From: Microvirga subterranea
GTDB lineage: Bacteria; Pseudomonadota; Alphaproteobacteria; Rhizobiales; Beijerinckiaceae
Assembly: GCF_003350535.1 (NCBI RefSeq)
Contig: NZ_QQBB01000001.1
Span: 186,001 to 250,000 of the forward strand
Length of the DNA stretch: 64,000 bases
Reading direction: 5' to 3'
Shown: positions 62,409 to 64,000 of the stretch, one piece after another
Position numbering within the stretch: position 1 is the first letter of the stretch
Layout of the letters: every line of letters starts with the position of its first letter
The notes under the pieces: generated by a model
The model's database searches: none
Told to the model about the DNA's origin: nothing
The model's input: the letters and a program-made list of their open reading frames with translations, nothing else
Made by a program: the position numbers and the translations under genes

Positions 62409-63836
62409 ATGAACGCAAGACGAGTTATTCGTGTCGCAGCCTTTGCCCTTGCCGCCCTGGTCGGCGGTCCGGTTCTGGCTGGGAATCCGGCTCTCGTCGT
62501 CGAAGTCGAGTCCGGCCGCGTCCTGCATGCGGAGCGGGCAACAGATCCCTGGTACCCGGCTTCCGTCACGAAGCTGATGACGACCTACGTGACCCTCGAC
62601 CTGGTCCGGAAGGGCCAGCTGAGCATGGACACGCTCCTGACCGTGTCGGATTCGGCAGCCGCGCAGCCTCCGTCGAAGATGGGCTTCAAGCCCGGCACCC
62701 AGATCCGGGTCGACAACGCGCTCAAGATCCTCATGGTCAAGTCGGCGAACGACGTCGCCGCGACCATCGCGGAGAACATCGGCGGCTCGATCGATGGCTT
62801 CGCCGAGCGGATGAACGCGGAAGCCCAGCGCCTCGGCATGCGGGACAGCCATTTCGCAAACCCTCATGGGCTGCCCGACGAGCGCAACCAGACAACCGCG
62901 CGCGACATGGCGGTGCTCGCCCGCGCGCTCCTGCTCGAGTTCCCTGACCATCAGGACCTGTTCCACATCGGGGCCATCCAGTTCGGGCGGCGGATCATGC
63001 GCAACACCAACGGCCTGATCGGACGCTATCCCGGGGCCGACGGCATGAAGACGGGCTTCATCTGTTCCTCCGGCTTCAACGTCGTGGCGAGCGCGACCCG
63101 AAACGGGCGGCACCTGATCACCGTGGTGTTCGGGGCGCCCTCCGCCAACGAGCGCACCATGATCGCCGCGGACCTGTTCGACCGCGGCTTCAACAGCACC
63201 GTGAACTTCACCAATCCCCTGCTGACCGCCCTTCCGGCCTCGGCCACCCACACGCCGCCCGACATGCGGTCGGTCATCTGCGACCGGCGCGGTCCGATGC
63301 CGAAGGAAGAGGACAGCCCGACGACCGTGGCGGATGACGACACGCCGACGGTGCCGAACCTCTTCTCGTCCGACGTGATGGCCTTCGCGGGCGGCACCCC
63401 GAAGCCCATGCGCACGACCCTGGGCCCCCGCACCGCCGTCCAGCCGGAGCGCATCTGGGTCGGCCTGACGCCTCCGTCCGAGAGCGAGATTGCCGCCGAG
63501 GCCGCGAAGGAGAAGGCTGCCGAGGACGCCGCCCAGAAGACGAAGTCCAAGAAAGCCGCCACGGCCAAGAAAGGCGCCAAGAAGGAGGCCGCCAAGGACG
63601 ATGCGGCCGATGAATCCGACAGCGAGGACACCCCGACCAAGGCTCAGGCCAAGGCCAAGGGCAAGGGCGACTCGCGGGCGACGATGAGCTTCAAGCCGGT
63701 CAACAACGACAGCAAGAGCGACGCCAAGGGCGCCTCCAAGGCCAGCGCCAAGACGACCGCCAAGCCCCAGGCCTCGGCCGAGGACAAAGCCAAGCCGAAG
63801 GCGGAGGCCGGAAAGTCCAAGCCGTCCCAGAACTGA
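62409..63836 (+). CDS. D-alanyl-D-alanine carboxypeptidase (PBP5/6 type, S11)
   Basis: 475 residues from the ATG at 62409, chosen for its clean signal peptide (about 1-25) and GGAG site. Active-site motifs are S-V-T-K with Ser52 and Lys55, S-A-N (112-114) and K-T-G (214-216). It trims the terminal D-alanine from peptidoglycan stem peptides in the periplasm. The last about 110 residues are a Lys/Ala-rich low-complexity tail instead of the usual amphipathic membrane anchor, which might bind the wall or membrane electrostatically. A strong terminator follows. Confidence 0.9.
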   Translation: MNARRVIRVAAFALAALVGGPVLAGNPALVVEVESGRVLHAERATDPWYPASVTKLMTTYVTLDLVRKGQLSMDTLLTVSDSAAAQPPSKMGFKPGTQIRVDNALKILMVKSANDVAATIAENIGGSIDGFAERMNAEAQRLGMRDSHFANPHGLPDERNQTTARDMAVLARALLLEFPDHQDLFHIGAIQFGRRIMRNTNGLIGRYPGADGMKTGFICSSGFNVVASATRNGRHLITVVFGAPSANERTMIAADLFDRGFNSTVNFTNPLLTALPASATHTPPDMRSVICDRRGPMPKEEDSPTTVADDDTPTVPNLFSSDVMAFAGGTPKPMRTTLGPRTAVQPERIWVGLTPPSESEIAAEAAKEKAAEDAAQKTKSKKAATAKKGAKKEAAKDDAADESDSEDTPTKAQAKAKGKGDSRATMSFKPVNNDSKSDAKGASKASAKTTAKPQASAEDKAKPKAEAGKSKPSQN

Positions 63837-63859
63837 GGCGCCGGCTCCCCGAATCCGAA

Positions 63860-63894
63860 CCGGGCAGGATCCTTCTCCTGCCCGGTTTCTTTTT
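63860..63894 (+). terminator. Intrinsic terminator after the D,D-carboxypeptidase gene
   Basis: A perfect 10-base stem (63860-63869 and 63876-63885) with a 6-base loop, followed by TTTCTTTTT. Confidence 0.93.
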
Positions 63895-64000
63895 GCGCGG
63901 GGGAGCCGCCGAGGCGGTCTCCGGCCCCGCCGCCCTTGCAATCGGCCGCAATTCGCGCGAACGGTGCTGGCCCTCAACCCGACCGCCGCCATGTCTCACC

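Noticed and set aside
63991..64000. ATG at the right edge that could start another gene
   Set aside because: Only three codons are visible, and no ribosome site is clear.
1..64000. CRISPR arrays, insertion sequences, phage genes, rRNA genes
   Set aside because: None was found: no direct-repeat array, transposase or integrase motif, or rRNA signature was seen on either strand.

Overview
The window is GC-rich, densely coded chromosome from an alphaproteobacterium. The gene content (NdvA cyclic glucan exporter, RpoH2-like sigma factor, CarD, aerobic CobS/CobT cobaltochelatase, squalene-route C30 carotenoid genes, EcfG-type promoters) points to the Hyphomicrobiales, probably a Methylobacteriaceae member such as Microvirga or Methylobacterium. 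No insertion sequence, phage gene, CRISPR array or rRNA was seen. This taxonomic guess comes from gene content only.

Layout. 1-6.3 kb (minus): a cut-off alpha/beta hydrolase, the glucan exporter NdvA, a CAP-domain lipoprotein, a DUF3772-MscS channel and a small membrane protein with a perfect EcfG-type promoter. 6.7-14.3 kb: a glycan locus in which a GH2 enzyme converges on a minus-strand operon of glycosyltransferase, UDP-galactopyranose mutase and a GH1-RmlD fusion. The operon also has a perfect EcfG-type promoter. 14.3-16 kb: three small cytosolic proteins and an RlpA lipoprotein. 16.3-26.8 kb (plus): a tightly overlapping carotenoid operon with two CrtN-type desaturases, DUF2141 protein, methyltransferase, acyltransferase, glycosyltransferase, fused HpnC-HpnD, HpnE and IspH. 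Together they could take isoprenoid precursors to squalene and on to a glycosylated, acylated C30 carotenoid.

26.9-37.4 kb: an Mfd-family helicase, a MATE exporter, a coupled amidoligase/class-C26 amidotransferase pair, a membrane histidine-kinase-like protein with a degenerate ATPase half and a receiver, and a GH3 beta-glucosidase. 37.4-41.1 kb: ykoFEDC, an ECF transporter for thiamine or hydroxymethylpyrimidine behind a TPP riboswitch. 41.2-51.9 kb: a glutathione transferase, tRNA-Arg(CCT), an SNase-like protein, an M48 lipoprotein protease, then the minus-strand series DUF3108, Suv3-like helicase, S4 protein, FdxA, CarD and RpoH2, with rpmB opposite. 52-64 kb: a queuosine-precursor transporter, a phytase-like esterase, cobT, cobS, a J-domain protein, bolA, a thiolase, a LOG/NUDIX pair, a redoxin-2OG oxygenase fusion, a DMT exporter and a D,D-carboxypeptidase.

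The most unusual points are the stress-type promoters in front of the galactofuranose-type operon and the small membrane protein (with a near match before rpoH), the amidoligase pair, the HpnC-HpnD fusion, the kinase-like protein lacking recognisable ATP-binding motifs, and the redoxin-oxygenase fusion whose thioredoxin half lacks its peroxidatic cysteine.
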